A stretch of DNA of 64,000 nt from Pedobacter steynii (GTDB lineage: Bacteria; Bacteroidota; Bacteroidia; Sphingobacteriales; Sphingobacteriaceae): NCBI RefSeq assembly GCF_900103665.1, contig NZ_FNGY01000010.1:1-64000 (forward strand), read 5' to 3'. This document shows positions 34,320 through 42,615 of this stretch, one piece after another (positions within the stretch are counted from its first letter, which is position 1; each line of letters opens with the position of its first letter). The notes beneath the pieces are model-generated. The model saw nothing but the letters and a program-made list of their open reading frames with translations, had not been told where the DNA came from and searched no databases. Both the position numbers and the translations under genes were made by a program.

Positions 34320-36518
34320 ATGGATTTTAAATTATTCAAAGAGATGTTAAAAAGAACATTACTGGTGGCCTTTACTGCGGCTGTACTTGCGTGCCAGGCT
34401 GCTGCCCCGAAGCCACAACAATTAGTGAAGGGCGTAAGTAATATTGTGCCGGATGAAAGACAGGCTCTCGTAGTTAAAGAGGTTGTTGGACTGATCGAAA
34501 ACTACAATTATAAAAAGATAAAGCTAAATGATTCTATTTCCTCATTAATCCTGGATAAGTACATTAAGGACCTGGATCCTTATAAGTACTATTTTCTGGC
34601 TTCTGACATTAAAGATTTTGAGCAATTTAGGAATTCATTGGATGATGACTTCAGAAATGGTGATCTGAGTGCGCCTTTCTACATCTTTAATGTATATCTA
34701 AAACGATATAATGAATGGCTTACCTATACGCTTTCACAGGTAAAGACGAAATATGATTTTACCCAGGACGATACCTATGTGTTTGACCGAGAGAAAATGC
34801 CATGGATCACATCTGTTGCAGGACTTAATGATGTCTGGAAAAAAAAGGTGAAATATGACCTTGTAAATCTGAAGATTGCGGGAGCAACTCCGGCAAAAAA
34901 TATAGAAACATTAACTAAAAGATATGAAAGTCTAAAATCGCAGGCGTCGAAGGTAAATAACCAGGATGTATTTCAGACGATTATGGACGCCTTTACAGAA
35001 ACCATCGATCCGCATACCAATTATTTTAATCCGGCAAATGCGCAGCAGTTCAATGAAGATATGGCCCGTTCGTTTGAGGGAATCGGTGCGAGACTGAGAC
35101 AGGATAATGATATTCTTAAAATTGAAGAGATCATTCCGGGTGGACCAGCCTTCAAAAGCAAGCTCCTAAGTGCCGGCGACAGAATTGTGGGCGTAGCTCA
35201 GGGAGCTGGTGAATTTGAAGACATCATCGGATGGAGAATCGATAATTCTGTTGCTAAGATAAAAGGGCCTAAAGGAACTAAGGTCAGGTTGAAAATCATC
35301 CCTGTAGGGCGTGAGCTTTCTTCTAAGCCTGTCATCATTGAATTGACAAGAGAAAGGATCGTGATGGAAGATCAATCGGCCAAAAAGACAGTAAAGACAA
35401 TTCAGTCGGATGGCAAATCTTATAAAATCGGAATCATTAGGGTTCCTGCCTTTTATGCAGATTTCAAAGCGGCGAATGCTGGTGATCCGAACTATAAAAG
35501 CACAACCCGTGATGTGAAGTTACTGATTGATACCTTAAAGAATAAAGATAAAGTAGATGCGATTGTGATGGACTTACGTGCCAATGGTGGTGGTTCATTG
35601 GTAGAAGCAATTGATCTGACGGGTTTGTTTATTGATAAAGGACCGGTAGTGCAGGTAAAAGACATTAAGAACAGTGTTGAGGTAAGTGAGGATACCAACG
35701 CAGGCGTTGCCTGGAGTGGTCCGTTTGGAGTGATGGTGGATCGTCTGAGTGCTTCTGCATCCGAGATCTTTGCCGGTGCTATTCAGGATTACGGAAGAGG
35801 AATAATCATGGGAACACAAACTTATGGTAAAGGAACTGTGCAATCCTCAATAGACTTGAACAGGTTGGTAAATCCATCTATTTTGCAAAGAATTGCTGCT
35901 TTAGTCAGTAAAGATGCGAAGACAACAATTAAAACCGTTGATGGGAAAAACGGTGCGCCGGTTCAATTGGGACAGATCAACTTAACGATGGCTAAGTTTT
36001 ATCGTGTAACCGGAAGTAGCACGCAACATAAAGGGGTAATGCCTGATATTCAGTTTCCTTCACTTTACCCTTTGAATAAAATTGGAGAAGATACGGAACC
36101 TTCGGCCTTGCCTTGGGACGAAGTACAACGATCTAATTTCAAGGCGGTAGCGGACCTGAATCCATTGAAACCGGAATTGATGAAACTTCATCAGGCAAGA
36201 ATGGCAAATTCATTAGATTATAAAACATTGGAACAAGATATTGCTGATGTTAAAAAACGCGAAGGAGAAGTATCAGTGACGTTAAATGAAACGAAACTGA
36301 AAGCAGAACGTGATAGTCTGGAGACGAAATCACTTGCCAGAATTAATCAGTTAAGAGCAGCTAAAGGTTTGGCCCCTGTTAAAAAAGGAGATAAGATCAA
36401 GAAGGAAGAAAACTTTGATTTCATTGAAGATGAAAGCTTACAGATAATGGCAGACTTAATGAGATTTACCAATCCCAATAAAGCAGAATTGGTGAAAGTT
36501 AAAGGCGGATTTAACTAG
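34320..36518 (+). CDS. Carboxy-terminal processing peptidase (Tsp/Prc family, S41)
   Basis: A 732-residue periplasmic protease. The N-terminus has a lipoprotein-like signal (VLAC, Cys about residue 24), a Tsp N-terminal domain (about 45-230), a PDZ domain (about 255-345, with GIGARLRQDN and KIEEIIPGGPAFKSKLLSAGDRI), the S41 catalytic core with the Ser in DRLSASASEIFAG (about 475-487) and the general-base Lys in YGKGTVQSS (about 505-513), and a C-terminal DUF3340-type domain (about 540-700). It trims or degrades periplasmic and outer membrane proteins. The ATG at 34320 is preferred over one 90 bases upstream, which lies in the predicted leader hairpin region. Confidence 0.92.
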   Translation: MDFKLFKEMLKRTLLVAFTAAVLACQAAAPKPQQLVKGVSNIVPDERQALVVKEVVGLIENYNYKKIKLNDSISSLILDKYIKDLDPYKYYFLASDIKDFEQFRNSLDDDFRNGDLSAPFYIFNVYLKRYNEWLTYTLSQVKTKYDFTQDDTYVFDREKMPWITSVAGLNDVWKKKVKYDLVNLKIAGATPAKNIETLTKRYESLKSQASKVNNQDVFQTIMDAFTETIDPHTNYFNPANAQQFNEDMARSFEGIGARLRQDNDILKIEEIIPGGPAFKSKLLSAGDRIVGVAQGAGEFEDIIGWRIDNSVAKIKGPKGTKVRLKIIPVGRELSSKPVIIELTRERIVMEDQSAKKTVKTIQSDGKSYKIGIIRVPAFYADFKAANAGDPNYKSTTRDVKLLIDTLKNKDKVDAIVMDLRANGGGSLVEAIDLTGLFIDKGPVVQVKDIKNSVEVSEDTNAGVAWSGPFGVMVDRLSASASEIFAGAIQDYGRGIIMGTQTYGKGTVQSSIDLNRLVNPSILQRIAALVSKDAKTTIKTVDGKNGAPVQLGQINLTMAKFYRVTGSSTQHKGVMPDIQFPSLYPLNKIGEDTEPSALPWDEVQRSNFKAVADLNPLKPELMKLHQARMANSLDYKTLEQDIADVKKREGEVSVTLNETKLKAERDSLETKSLARINQLRAAKGLAPVKKGDKIKKEENFDFIEDESLQIMADLMRFTNPNKAELVKVKGGFN

Positions 36519-36544
36519 ATAAATTCGAGACTGAGCAGTAGTTC

Positions 36545-36592
36545 AGACATAAAAAAAGAGTTCATCAGCTGATGAACTCTTTTTTTATGTCT
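36545..36592. terminator. Perfect 48-bp palindrome, bidirectional terminator
   Basis: The stretch is perfectly self-complementary with 24-base arms and no fixed loop (centre between 36568 and 36569, CAG|CTG). It holds a run of seven A on the left and seven T on the right, so it can end both the protease gene (plus) and the SPFH gene (minus). The arms are unusually long and perfect. Confidence 0.9.
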
Positions 36593-36603
36593 TTATTATT
36601 TGC

Positions 36604-37542
36604 TTATTTCGCCGGCTTATCGTCTCGGTTCTTCTGGATTTGCATGGCCATCATTTCTTTCATGGTTTTATTCATTCCCTCTGTGGAACCATCAAGGAAT
36701 ACCACATTGCCATCGCTATTCTCTGCAAAATGTTTAATAGATTCTGTCCACATCGTGAAGAGGATCACGGAAATATCAAGGTTTGCTTCTTCCATTTCCT
36801 GGGCTGCTTTAGTCATCCCGTGTGCAACTTCTGCGCGGAATAACGCAATACCTTGCCCGCGTAACTGGGCAGCTTCTCTTTCCGCAGCTGCGGCAATTTT
36901 GATGGCATTACCATCTGCTTCTGCGCCTTTTGTTTTGGTAATCAGTAAAGCCTGACCTTCATTCTCTGCAGCGGCTTTTAAATTGTTTGAAGCCACCACT
37001 CTGCTCATGGAACGCATGATCTCCTCATCAAAGGTGATGTCGTTCAACTGCAAATCCTGGAGGTGATAACCCCAGCTTTCCAGTACCTGGTCAATCTGAT
37101 GTTTTACATGGTCAACGATTTCATTCCTTTGCGCCAAAACATTGGCCTGACGCTGAGTGGCTACGTATGCGCGAATCGATCCTTCGATCGTACGGATCAA
37201 GGCCTGCATCAGGTTGGTAGAGTCTACAAACTTAAACGCTACATTCTTAATGGTTTCTTCATCATGATTAAGGACTGAATAAAGCAGCATAGCCTTGAAA
37301 TAGACGTTTGCCTGATCCTGTGTTACCGCCTGGAAAGAAAGTTCAACAGAACGATTCTGAATCGAAATTCTGGAATGAATGTTTTCAACTAAAGGAATCT
37401 TTAGGCTCAGTCCCGGTCTTAGCAGGCGTCGGTATTTCCCAAAGATGGTGATCACGGCAATCGTTCCTTGTTTTACCGTAACAAAAGAGCTGACCAGAAC
37501 AACAAGAACAATGAATACGAAAATGTAAGATGTATAGTCCAT
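36604..37542 (-). CDS. SPFH/stomatin-like membrane protein
   Basis: A 312-residue protein of the SPFH (stomatin/prohibitin/flotillin/HflK) superfamily. One N-terminal membrane segment (about 3-25) is followed by the SPFH domain (about 25-200, VTVKQGTIAVITIFGKYRRLLRPGLSLKIPLVENIHSR and IRAYVATQRQANVLAQRNEIVDHV) and a coiled-coil Ala/Glu-rich region (about 205-260). Such proteins form ring-like oligomers that scaffold membrane microdomains or proteases. The ATG at 37542 was taken rather than a TTG 36 bases upstream. No NfeD partner is adjacent; a small two-helix membrane protein is divergent. Confidence 0.85.
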   Translation of the reverse strand: MDYTSYIFVFIVLVVLVSSFVTVKQGTIAVITIFGKYRRLLRPGLSLKIPLVENIHSRISIQNRSVELSFQAVTQDQANVYFKAMLLYSVLNHDEETIKNVAFKFVDSTNLMQALIRTIEGSIRAYVATQRQANVLAQRNEIVDHVKHQIDQVLESWGYHLQDLQLNDITFDEEIMRSMSRVVASNNLKAAAENEGQALLITKTKGAEADGNAIKIAAAAEREAAQLRGQGIALFRAEVAHGMTKAAQEMEEANLDISVILFTMWTESIKHFAENSDGNVVFLDGSTEGMNKTMKEMMAMQIQKNRDDKPAK

Positions 37543-37681
37543 AAGTATGGGTTTTTGATTAAAAAATAACTTCTTCAAGATACAAAGAATTCCTGCCGTA
37601 TGGTGGAGGCAAAATTATTTTATAGGGAGAAGAACGATGGGGCATAGATTTTGCATTGATGAGTTGAACTTAAACTAAAAT

Positions 37682-37870
37682 ATGATGAATGTTAAACGCA
37701 CTTTTGGAACTATTCTAACTATTTTAGGGATTATAGGCCTAATTTATGCCGGTTACGGGTTTATTAAACATAGCCTGCAAACCAGAGAGCTGATTGTAGC
37801 GGCTATTATTGGTCTGATTTTCTTTGTTTCGGGAATCGGACTGGTGAAAAATACAAAAGACGAGGCTTAG
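37682..37870 (+). CDS. Small two-helix membrane protein
   Basis: A 62-residue protein with two membrane segments (about 8-28 and 37-55) and a short basic N-terminus. No family was recognised with confidence; it resembles small uncharacterised Bacteroidota membrane proteins. It lies 140 bp from the divergent SPFH gene, and its stop codon overlaps the stop of the convergent CapA-like gene. A second in-frame ATG three bases later could also be used. Confidence 0.7.
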   Translation: MMNVKRTFGTILTILGIIGLIYAGYGFIKHSLQTRELIVAAIIGLIFFVSGIGLVKNTKDEA

Positions 37871-38988
37871 TTATTTTTCAATTCAATATGTCCGTTTTCT
37901 GAGAAATCAAGGCGATGACCCGGAAAATCTGTATCTGTAAGAAACTTTATTTTTTTGAATGCGCCATAGTTTTCATCCAGGGTCAGACGGGTTGATTTAT
38001 CCTGTTTTACGGATACGACGTCTGCATAGAGAAAATCTCCTTTGCCATTGAGCTTAATCTGCATCAGTGGAGCAATGCCATTGGGGCCTTTTAAACTAAA
38101 CATTCCATAGGTACAGAAGTTACCGAGGCTATAAGCAATAAATTTATTTTTATAAACTTCTACTGCTCTCGTTACATGGGGGCCATGTCCTATCACGATA
38201 TCTGCTCCTGCATCAATTACTGAATGGGCAAATTTGTAAACATTACCTCTGTTTTCTTTGTAAAAGATTTCATTTTTTCGGGGTACATGCTCAAATTTCG
38301 CACCCTCTCCACCACCATGAAAAGAGACAATGACAATATCTACCTGTTTTTTTAACCGTGCTACAAATTCTTTTGCACTATCGATCTTATTGATGGAAAC
38401 CGTATTTTCATTGGGCGCAAAAGCACAGAACGCATATTTCACACTGTCTTTTTCAAAAATTTTAAAAGGGTGAGATTGAAGACCTGCGTAATTAATCTGA
38501 AGAGAATCCAGGATTTCGGTAGTCCTTGTCCGGCCTTTTTTGCCAAAGTCTCCCACGTGGTTGTTGGCCACGCTGAAGAGGTTAAAACCTGCTTTTTTGA
38601 AGATACCAGCATACCGTTCCGGCATTCTGAAAGCGAAACAGCTATTGCTGTTAGGGTCGCTACATTTAGTGGATTTCCCATTGTCGAGTAAACAACCTTC
38701 CAGATTTCCGAAAATGATGTCTCCTTTTAGAAAGCGATCCACTTCTTTGAAACTGTTGATGGCGTCGTCGGCCGGGAGGTTAGCTTTGTCGGGGAAAGCC
38801 GATCCCAGCATCATATCTCCAACCGCAGTAATAGAAATCGTGTCTGTAATGGAAAGTGTATCTTTTTTTATCGTTTGCCTGGTCGTGTCTGATTTGAGTT
38901 GTTGAGGGACACTGGCGCTGTTTCCCTGGCAGCTGAACATAAATATAACTGAGGAAAGTGCAAGGGCAATGGTGTTTGAGAATTTCAT
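37867..38988 (-). CDS. CapA family lipoprotein (poly-gamma-glutamate biosynthesis-type phosphoesterase)
   Basis: A 373-residue lipoprotein (lipobox IFMFSC, Cys about residue 20) with a PGA_cap/CapA metallophosphoesterase domain. Metal-binding motifs are visible: GDMMLGSAFPD (about 57-67), GNLEGCLLD (about 95-103), VANNHVGDFG (about 142-151), SFHGGGEG (about 220-227) and IGHGPHVTRAVEVYK (about 264-278). CapA-like proteins are linked to anchoring or processing of polyglutamate capsules, but many members sit outside such operons, as here; no capB/capC is seen. It follows the NlpC/P60 gene on the same strand with a hairpin in between. Confidence 0.87.
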   Translation of the reverse strand: MKFSNTIALALSSVIFMFSCQGNSASVPQQLKSDTTRQTIKKDTLSITDTISITAVGDMMLGSAFPDKANLPADDAINSFKEVDRFLKGDIIFGNLEGCLLDNGKSTKCSDPNSNSCFAFRMPERYAGIFKKAGFNLFSVANNHVGDFGKKGRTRTTEILDSLQINYAGLQSHPFKIFEKDSVKYAFCAFAPNENTVSINKIDSAKEFVARLKKQVDIVIVSFHGGGEGAKFEHVPRKNEIFYKENRGNVYKFAHSVIDAGADIVIGHGPHVTRAVEVYKNKFIAYSLGNFCTYGMFSLKGPNGIAPLMQIKLNGKGDFLYADVVSVKQDKSTRLTLDENYGAFKKIKFLTDTDFPGHRLDFSENGHIELKNN

Positions 38989-39019
38989 TTGTTTAGAGGT
39001 AGTGCTTTGTCATAAAAAA

Positions 39020-39044
39020 AGTCCTCCTAAAAATTAGGAGGACT
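39020..39044 (-). terminator. Terminator after the NlpC/P60 gene
   Basis: AGTCCTCCTAA (39020-39030) and TTAGGAGGACT (39034-39044) form an 11-bp stem with a three-base loop. On the minus strand a run of seven T follows, so it should end the NlpC/P60 transcript; leakage through it could express the downstream CapA gene. Confidence 0.85.
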
Positions 39045-39069
39045 CAATATATTTTTAGTTTGCTGAGGC

Positions 39070-39624
39070 TTACTCCTCAATCAGGTCATTTTTTACAGGA
39101 TCGAGAATTCTGCCACCTTTGTAAAAATACCGGGAATAATAAGGTTCGTTTAAATTGCTGATCACGACTCCACGACTGGAAGATGCATGAGCGAAGCGGT
39201 TATCTCCAAGGTAAATGCCGATATGCGTAATGCTGCGGCTTTTGATCTTAAAGAATACCAGATCTCCTTCTTTTAGTTCATCCTTTGGCAATGGATCTAC
39301 CATGCTAAAGATATCACGTGAATTGCGGAGTATGGTGGTGTTGAAAACTTTATCGTAAATCGCTTTTGTGAAAGCAGAACAATCAATGCCTCTCTTGGTA
39401 TTTCCTCCAAAACGGTAAGGAGTGCCAATCCATTCATAAATGAATTTGTAGAGTTTGATGTTAGAGGTTGCATCTACCGCAACACCCATTACCTGAGAAA
39501 AATATTGTGAAGCTAAATTATCAGGATCTTCTAATTTATTGGTTTCTTTTGTTTTTGTCTGTGCGTGAACGGCAGAAAGGCTGCACGAGACAATGAGGGT
39601 AGAAAACAAAAATTTTTTTATCAT
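39070..39624 (-). CDS. NlpC/P60 family C40 peptidoglycan hydrolase, secreted
   Basis: A 184-residue protein with a signal peptide (MIKKFLFSTLIVSCSLSAVHA) and a single NlpC/P60 domain (about 60-175). The catalytic Cys is in GIDCSAFTKAIY (about 85-96), the His in THIGIYLGDNRFAHAS (about 134-149, first His as general base), and the third polar residue follows. The GTPYRFGGNTKRGIDCS start is typical. It likely cleaves gamma-D-Glu-diaminopimelate peptide bonds during cell wall growth. It is divergent from pdhA and followed by a terminator. Confidence 0.92.
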   Translation of the reverse strand: MIKKFLFSTLIVSCSLSAVHAQTKTKETNKLEDPDNLASQYFSQVMGVAVDATSNIKLYKFIYEWIGTPYRFGGNTKRGIDCSAFTKAIYDKVFNTTILRNSRDIFSMVDPLPKDELKEGDLVFFKIKSRSITHIGIYLGDNRFAHASSSRGVVISNLNEPYYSRYFYKGGRILDPVKNDLIEE

Positions 39625-39815
39625 ACTATTAAGTTTGGGTAATAGACACTTACACTTAAACGTACACCACTTGGGGCTTATTGTCCGGTGCCAAAACTAT
39701 GTATTTTACAAATGTTATCCAAATGTAAAATGTTTAAATCTAAAAGTTATCCACATTTTATGTAACCTTAGTGTTCATTTTACATGTATTTCTTCTATAT
39801 GTTGCAATAAAAAAG

Positions 39816-39823
39816 TAGATTTG
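39816..39823 (+). promoter_or_regulatory. -7 promoter element before pdhA
   Basis: TAGATTTG matches TAnnTTTG and is 29 bases before the pdhA ATG. No well-placed -33 element is clear. Confidence 0.5.
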
Positions 39824-39852
39824 CTCTTGTAAATAAAAACCAATACCCAAAA

Positions 39853-40848
39853 ATGAGTGCAGTAGAAATTAATAAAGATACCTATCTGAAGTGGTTTGAG
39901 TCGATGTTGCTGATGCGCAAGTTCGAAGAGAAAACAGGTCAATTATACGGACAACAGAAAATCCGTGGTTTTTGTCACCTATACATAGGTCAGGAAGCTG
40001 TGGTAGCAGGAGCTATTTCGGCACTACAACCAGAAGATTCTATGATCACTGCCTACCGCGATCATGCACATGCTTTAGCAAAAGGTGTGAGTGCTAACAG
40101 TATTATGGCAGAAATGTATGGTAAAGCTACCGGATGTTCTAAAGGAAAAGGTGGTTCTATGCACATGTTTAGCAAAGAACATAACTTTTACGGTGGACAC
40201 GGTATCGTTGGTGGACAGATCCCATTAGGAGCAGGTATCGCTTTCGCTGAGAAATATAAAGGCACTAAAAACTTAAATGTTTGTTACATGGGTGATGGAG
40301 CCGTTCGTCAGGGTGCTTTAAACGAAGCCTTTAATATGGCGATGTTATGGAAACTTCCTGTCATCTTTGTTTGTGAGAATAATGGTTATGCAATGGGAAC
40401 CTCTGTTGAGCGTACCACAAACATGACTGATATATATAAAATAGGTTTAGGTTTTGATATGCCATGTGCACCGGTAGACGGAATGGATCCTGTAGCAGTT
40501 CACACTGCAATGGACGAAGCTGCTCAACGTGCAAGAAATGGTGACGGACCAACCTTCCTGGAGATCAGAACTTACCGTTACCGCGGTCACTCGATGTCTG
40601 ATCCTGCTAAATATCGTTCTAAAGACGAATTAGAATCTTACAAAACTAAAGATCCTATTGAAGCTGTAAGAGAGACAATCCTTCAGGAAAAATATGCTGA
40701 TCAGGCATGGATTGAAGAGATTGAAGCTAAAGTGAAACAAATTGTCGATGATGCTGTTAAATTTGCGGAAGAGTCACCTTGGCCGGAAGAATCAGAATTA
40801 TATCAAGATGTTTATGTACAACAGGATTATCCTTACGTACTAGATTAA
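39853..40848 (+). CDS. pdhA: Pyruvate dehydrogenase E1 component, alpha subunit
   Basis: A 331-residue E1-alpha subunit that with E1-beta decarboxylates pyruvate using thiamine diphosphate. The ThDP/magnesium motif begins GDGAVRQGALNEAFNMAMLWKLPVIFVCENNGYAMGT (about 142-178). The phosphorylation-loop-type YRYRGHSMSDPAKYR (about 238-252) and KGKGGSMHMF (about 97-106) segments are typical. No membrane or signal segment. The E1-beta gene is not adjacent; pdhC follows 30 bp later. In many Bacteroidota pdhB lies elsewhere. Confidence 0.95.
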   Translation: MSAVEINKDTYLKWFESMLLMRKFEEKTGQLYGQQKIRGFCHLYIGQEAVVAGAISALQPEDSMITAYRDHAHALAKGVSANSIMAEMYGKATGCSKGKGGSMHMFSKEHNFYGGHGIVGGQIPLGAGIAFAEKYKGTKNLNVCYMGDGAVRQGALNEAFNMAMLWKLPVIFVCENNGYAMGTSVERTTNMTDIYKIGLGFDMPCAPVDGMDPVAVHTAMDEAAQRARNGDGPTFLEIRTYRYRGHSMSDPAKYRSKDELESYKTKDPIEAVRETILQEKYADQAWIEEIEAKVKQIVDDAVKFAEESPWPEESELYQDVYVQQDYPYVLD

Positions 40849-40878
40849 TTTAGAACGCATTTCATTTAATAATATAGA

Positions 40879-42543
40879 ATGGCTGAAATAGTTAGAATGC
40901 CCAAAATGAGCGATACCATGACCGAAGGTGTGATGGCGAAGTGGCATAAAAAAGTTGGCGATAAAGTTAAAAGTGGCGATGTAATGGCCGAAGTGGAAAC
41001 CGATAAGGCGACCATGGATTTAGAGTCATATTGGGACGGTACCGTATTATACATTGGTGTAGAAGAAGGTCAAGCTGTTCCTGTTGACGCGGTTATTGCA
41101 GTCATAGGTAAAGAAGGTGAAGATTATAAAGCAGCATTAGACGCTGAAGGTGCTGCGGCGCCAGCGGCAGAAGCAAAACCGGCAGCAGAAGCTGCTCCGG
41201 CTGGAAAACCTGCTGAAGATAAAAAAGAAGCAACTGCTGCGGCAGGGATCACTGATGCAGATTTAGAAAAAATGGGCGTTACTGTTGTAAGAATGCCTTT
41301 GCTAAGTGATACCATGACTGAAGGCGTAATTGCAGAATGGCATAAAAAAGTTGGTGATAAAATTAAAAATGATGATATCCTTGCTGATGTAGAAACCGAT
41401 AAGGCAACTATGGAAGTAATGGGATACGCAGATGGGACTTTATTACATATTGGTGTAGAAAAAGGTGCAGCAGCTAAAGTGAACGGTATTATTGCTATTG
41501 TTGGTCCTGAAGGGACTGACATCAGCGGTATCCTTGCGCAAGGCGATGCTCCTGCAAAACCTGCAGCAGATAAAAAAGCAGACGCTCCGGTAGCGGAAAG
41601 CGCTTCATCTGTGGCAGCAGAAACTGCAACTGCTGAAGGTTCAGATCGTGTAAAAGCATCTCCTTTAGCAAAGAGAATTGCGAAAGACAAAGGTATTGAC
41701 CTTGCTCAGGTGGCAGGTAGTGCTGATGGCGGACGTATCATCAAAAAAGATATTGAGAACTTCAAGCCTGCAGCAGCAGTGGCGGCCACAACGGCAGCTA
41801 CAACTTCAGCAGCTCCTGCGGAGAAACAAGCTCAGGTAAGTATTCCTGTATTTGTTGGCGAAGAAAAATATACAGAGAAACCGGTTACCCAGATGCGTAA
41901 AGTAATTGCTAAACGCTTATCTGAAAGCTTATTCACAGCACCGCATTTCTATTTAACAATGTCTATTGATATGGATGGTGCAATTGCTGCCCGTACTAAA
42001 ATCAATGAATATGCGCCTGTTAAAATCTCTTTCAACGATATGGTGTTAAAAGCAGTAGCAATTGCTTTAAAACAACACCCTAATGTAAACTCTTCATGGT
42101 TGGGCGATAAGATCCGTTACAATGAGCATGTGAACATTGGTGTAGCTGTAGCTGTAGAAGATGGTTTATTGGTTCCTGTAGTTCGTTTTGCAGATGGTAA
42201 ATCATTGTCTCATATCTCAGCAGAAGTTAAAGACTTTGCGCAGCGTGCTAAAGCAAAGAAATTACAACCTGCAGATTGGGAAGGTTCAACATTCACCATT
42301 TCTAATTTAGGAATGTTCGGAATTGATGAATTTACAGCAATCATTAACCCGCCAGATGCCTGTATTCTTGCAATCGGAGGAATCTCTCAGGTTCCGGTGG
42401 TTAAAAATGGTGCAGTAGTTCCTGGTAATGTAATGAAGGTAACTTTAAGTTGCGATCACCGCGTAGTGGATGGTGCAACAGGATCTGCTTTCTTACAAAC
42501 GCTAAAAGCATTGTTAGAAGAACCAGTAAGATTATTGGTTTAA
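40879..42543 (+). CDS. pdhC: Pyruvate dehydrogenase E2, dihydrolipoamide acetyltransferase
   Basis: A 554-residue E2. It has two N-terminal lipoyl domains, each with the lipoylated Lys in ETDKATM (about residues 40-46 and 175-181), an Ala/Pro/Glu-rich flexible linker between and after them, a peripheral subunit-binding domain (about 258-295, VKASPLAKRIAKDKGID) and a catalytic domain (about 330-554) with the active-site DHRVVDGATG (about 525-534). The core accepts acetyl groups and passes them to CoA. Two lipoyl domains are common in this phylum. A compact terminator with a TTCG loop follows. Confidence 0.95.
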   Translation: MAEIVRMPKMSDTMTEGVMAKWHKKVGDKVKSGDVMAEVETDKATMDLESYWDGTVLYIGVEEGQAVPVDAVIAVIGKEGEDYKAALDAEGAAAPAAEAKPAAEAAPAGKPAEDKKEATAAAGITDADLEKMGVTVVRMPLLSDTMTEGVIAEWHKKVGDKIKNDDILADVETDKATMEVMGYADGTLLHIGVEKGAAAKVNGIIAIVGPEGTDISGILAQGDAPAKPAADKKADAPVAESASSVAAETATAEGSDRVKASPLAKRIAKDKGIDLAQVAGSADGGRIIKKDIENFKPAAAVAATTAATTSAAPAEKQAQVSIPVFVGEEKYTEKPVTQMRKVIAKRLSESLFTAPHFYLTMSIDMDGAIAARTKINEYAPVKISFNDMVLKAVAIALKQHPNVNSSWLGDKIRYNEHVNIGVAVAVEDGLLVPVVRFADGKSLSHISAEVKDFAQRAKAKKLQPADWEGSTFTISNLGMFGIDEFTAIINPPDACILAIGGISQVPVVKNGAVVPGNVMKVTLSCDHRVVDGATGSAFLQTLKALLEEPVRLLV

Positions 42544-42560
42544 AATATTTAAATAATCTG

Positions 42561-42585
42561 AAAAGCTGCTTCGGCAGCTTTTTTT
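42561..42585 (+). terminator. Terminator of the pdhA-pdhC operon
   Basis: AAGCTGC (42563-42569) and GCAGCTT (42574-42580) form a stem capped by a stable TTCG tetraloop, followed by seven T. Confidence 0.9.
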
Positions 42586-42602
42586 ATGCCTGTTACTTTT
42601 TG

Positions 42603-42610
42603 TACTTTTG
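42603..42610 (+). promoter_or_regulatory. -7 promoter element just before hisS
   Basis: TACTTTTG ends only five bases before the hisS ATG at 42616, so the predicted transcription start coincides with the start codon and the message would be leaderless or nearly so. The -33 area falls in the T-run of the previous terminator (TTTT rather than TTTG). Confidence 0.4.
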
Positions 42611-42615
42611 TCGCT

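Noticed and set aside
41124..41690. Minus-strand open frame of 188 codons rich in Ala and Ser
   Set aside because: It is antisense to the Ala/Pro-rich linker of the pyruvate dehydrogenase E2 gene and follows from that biased composition.
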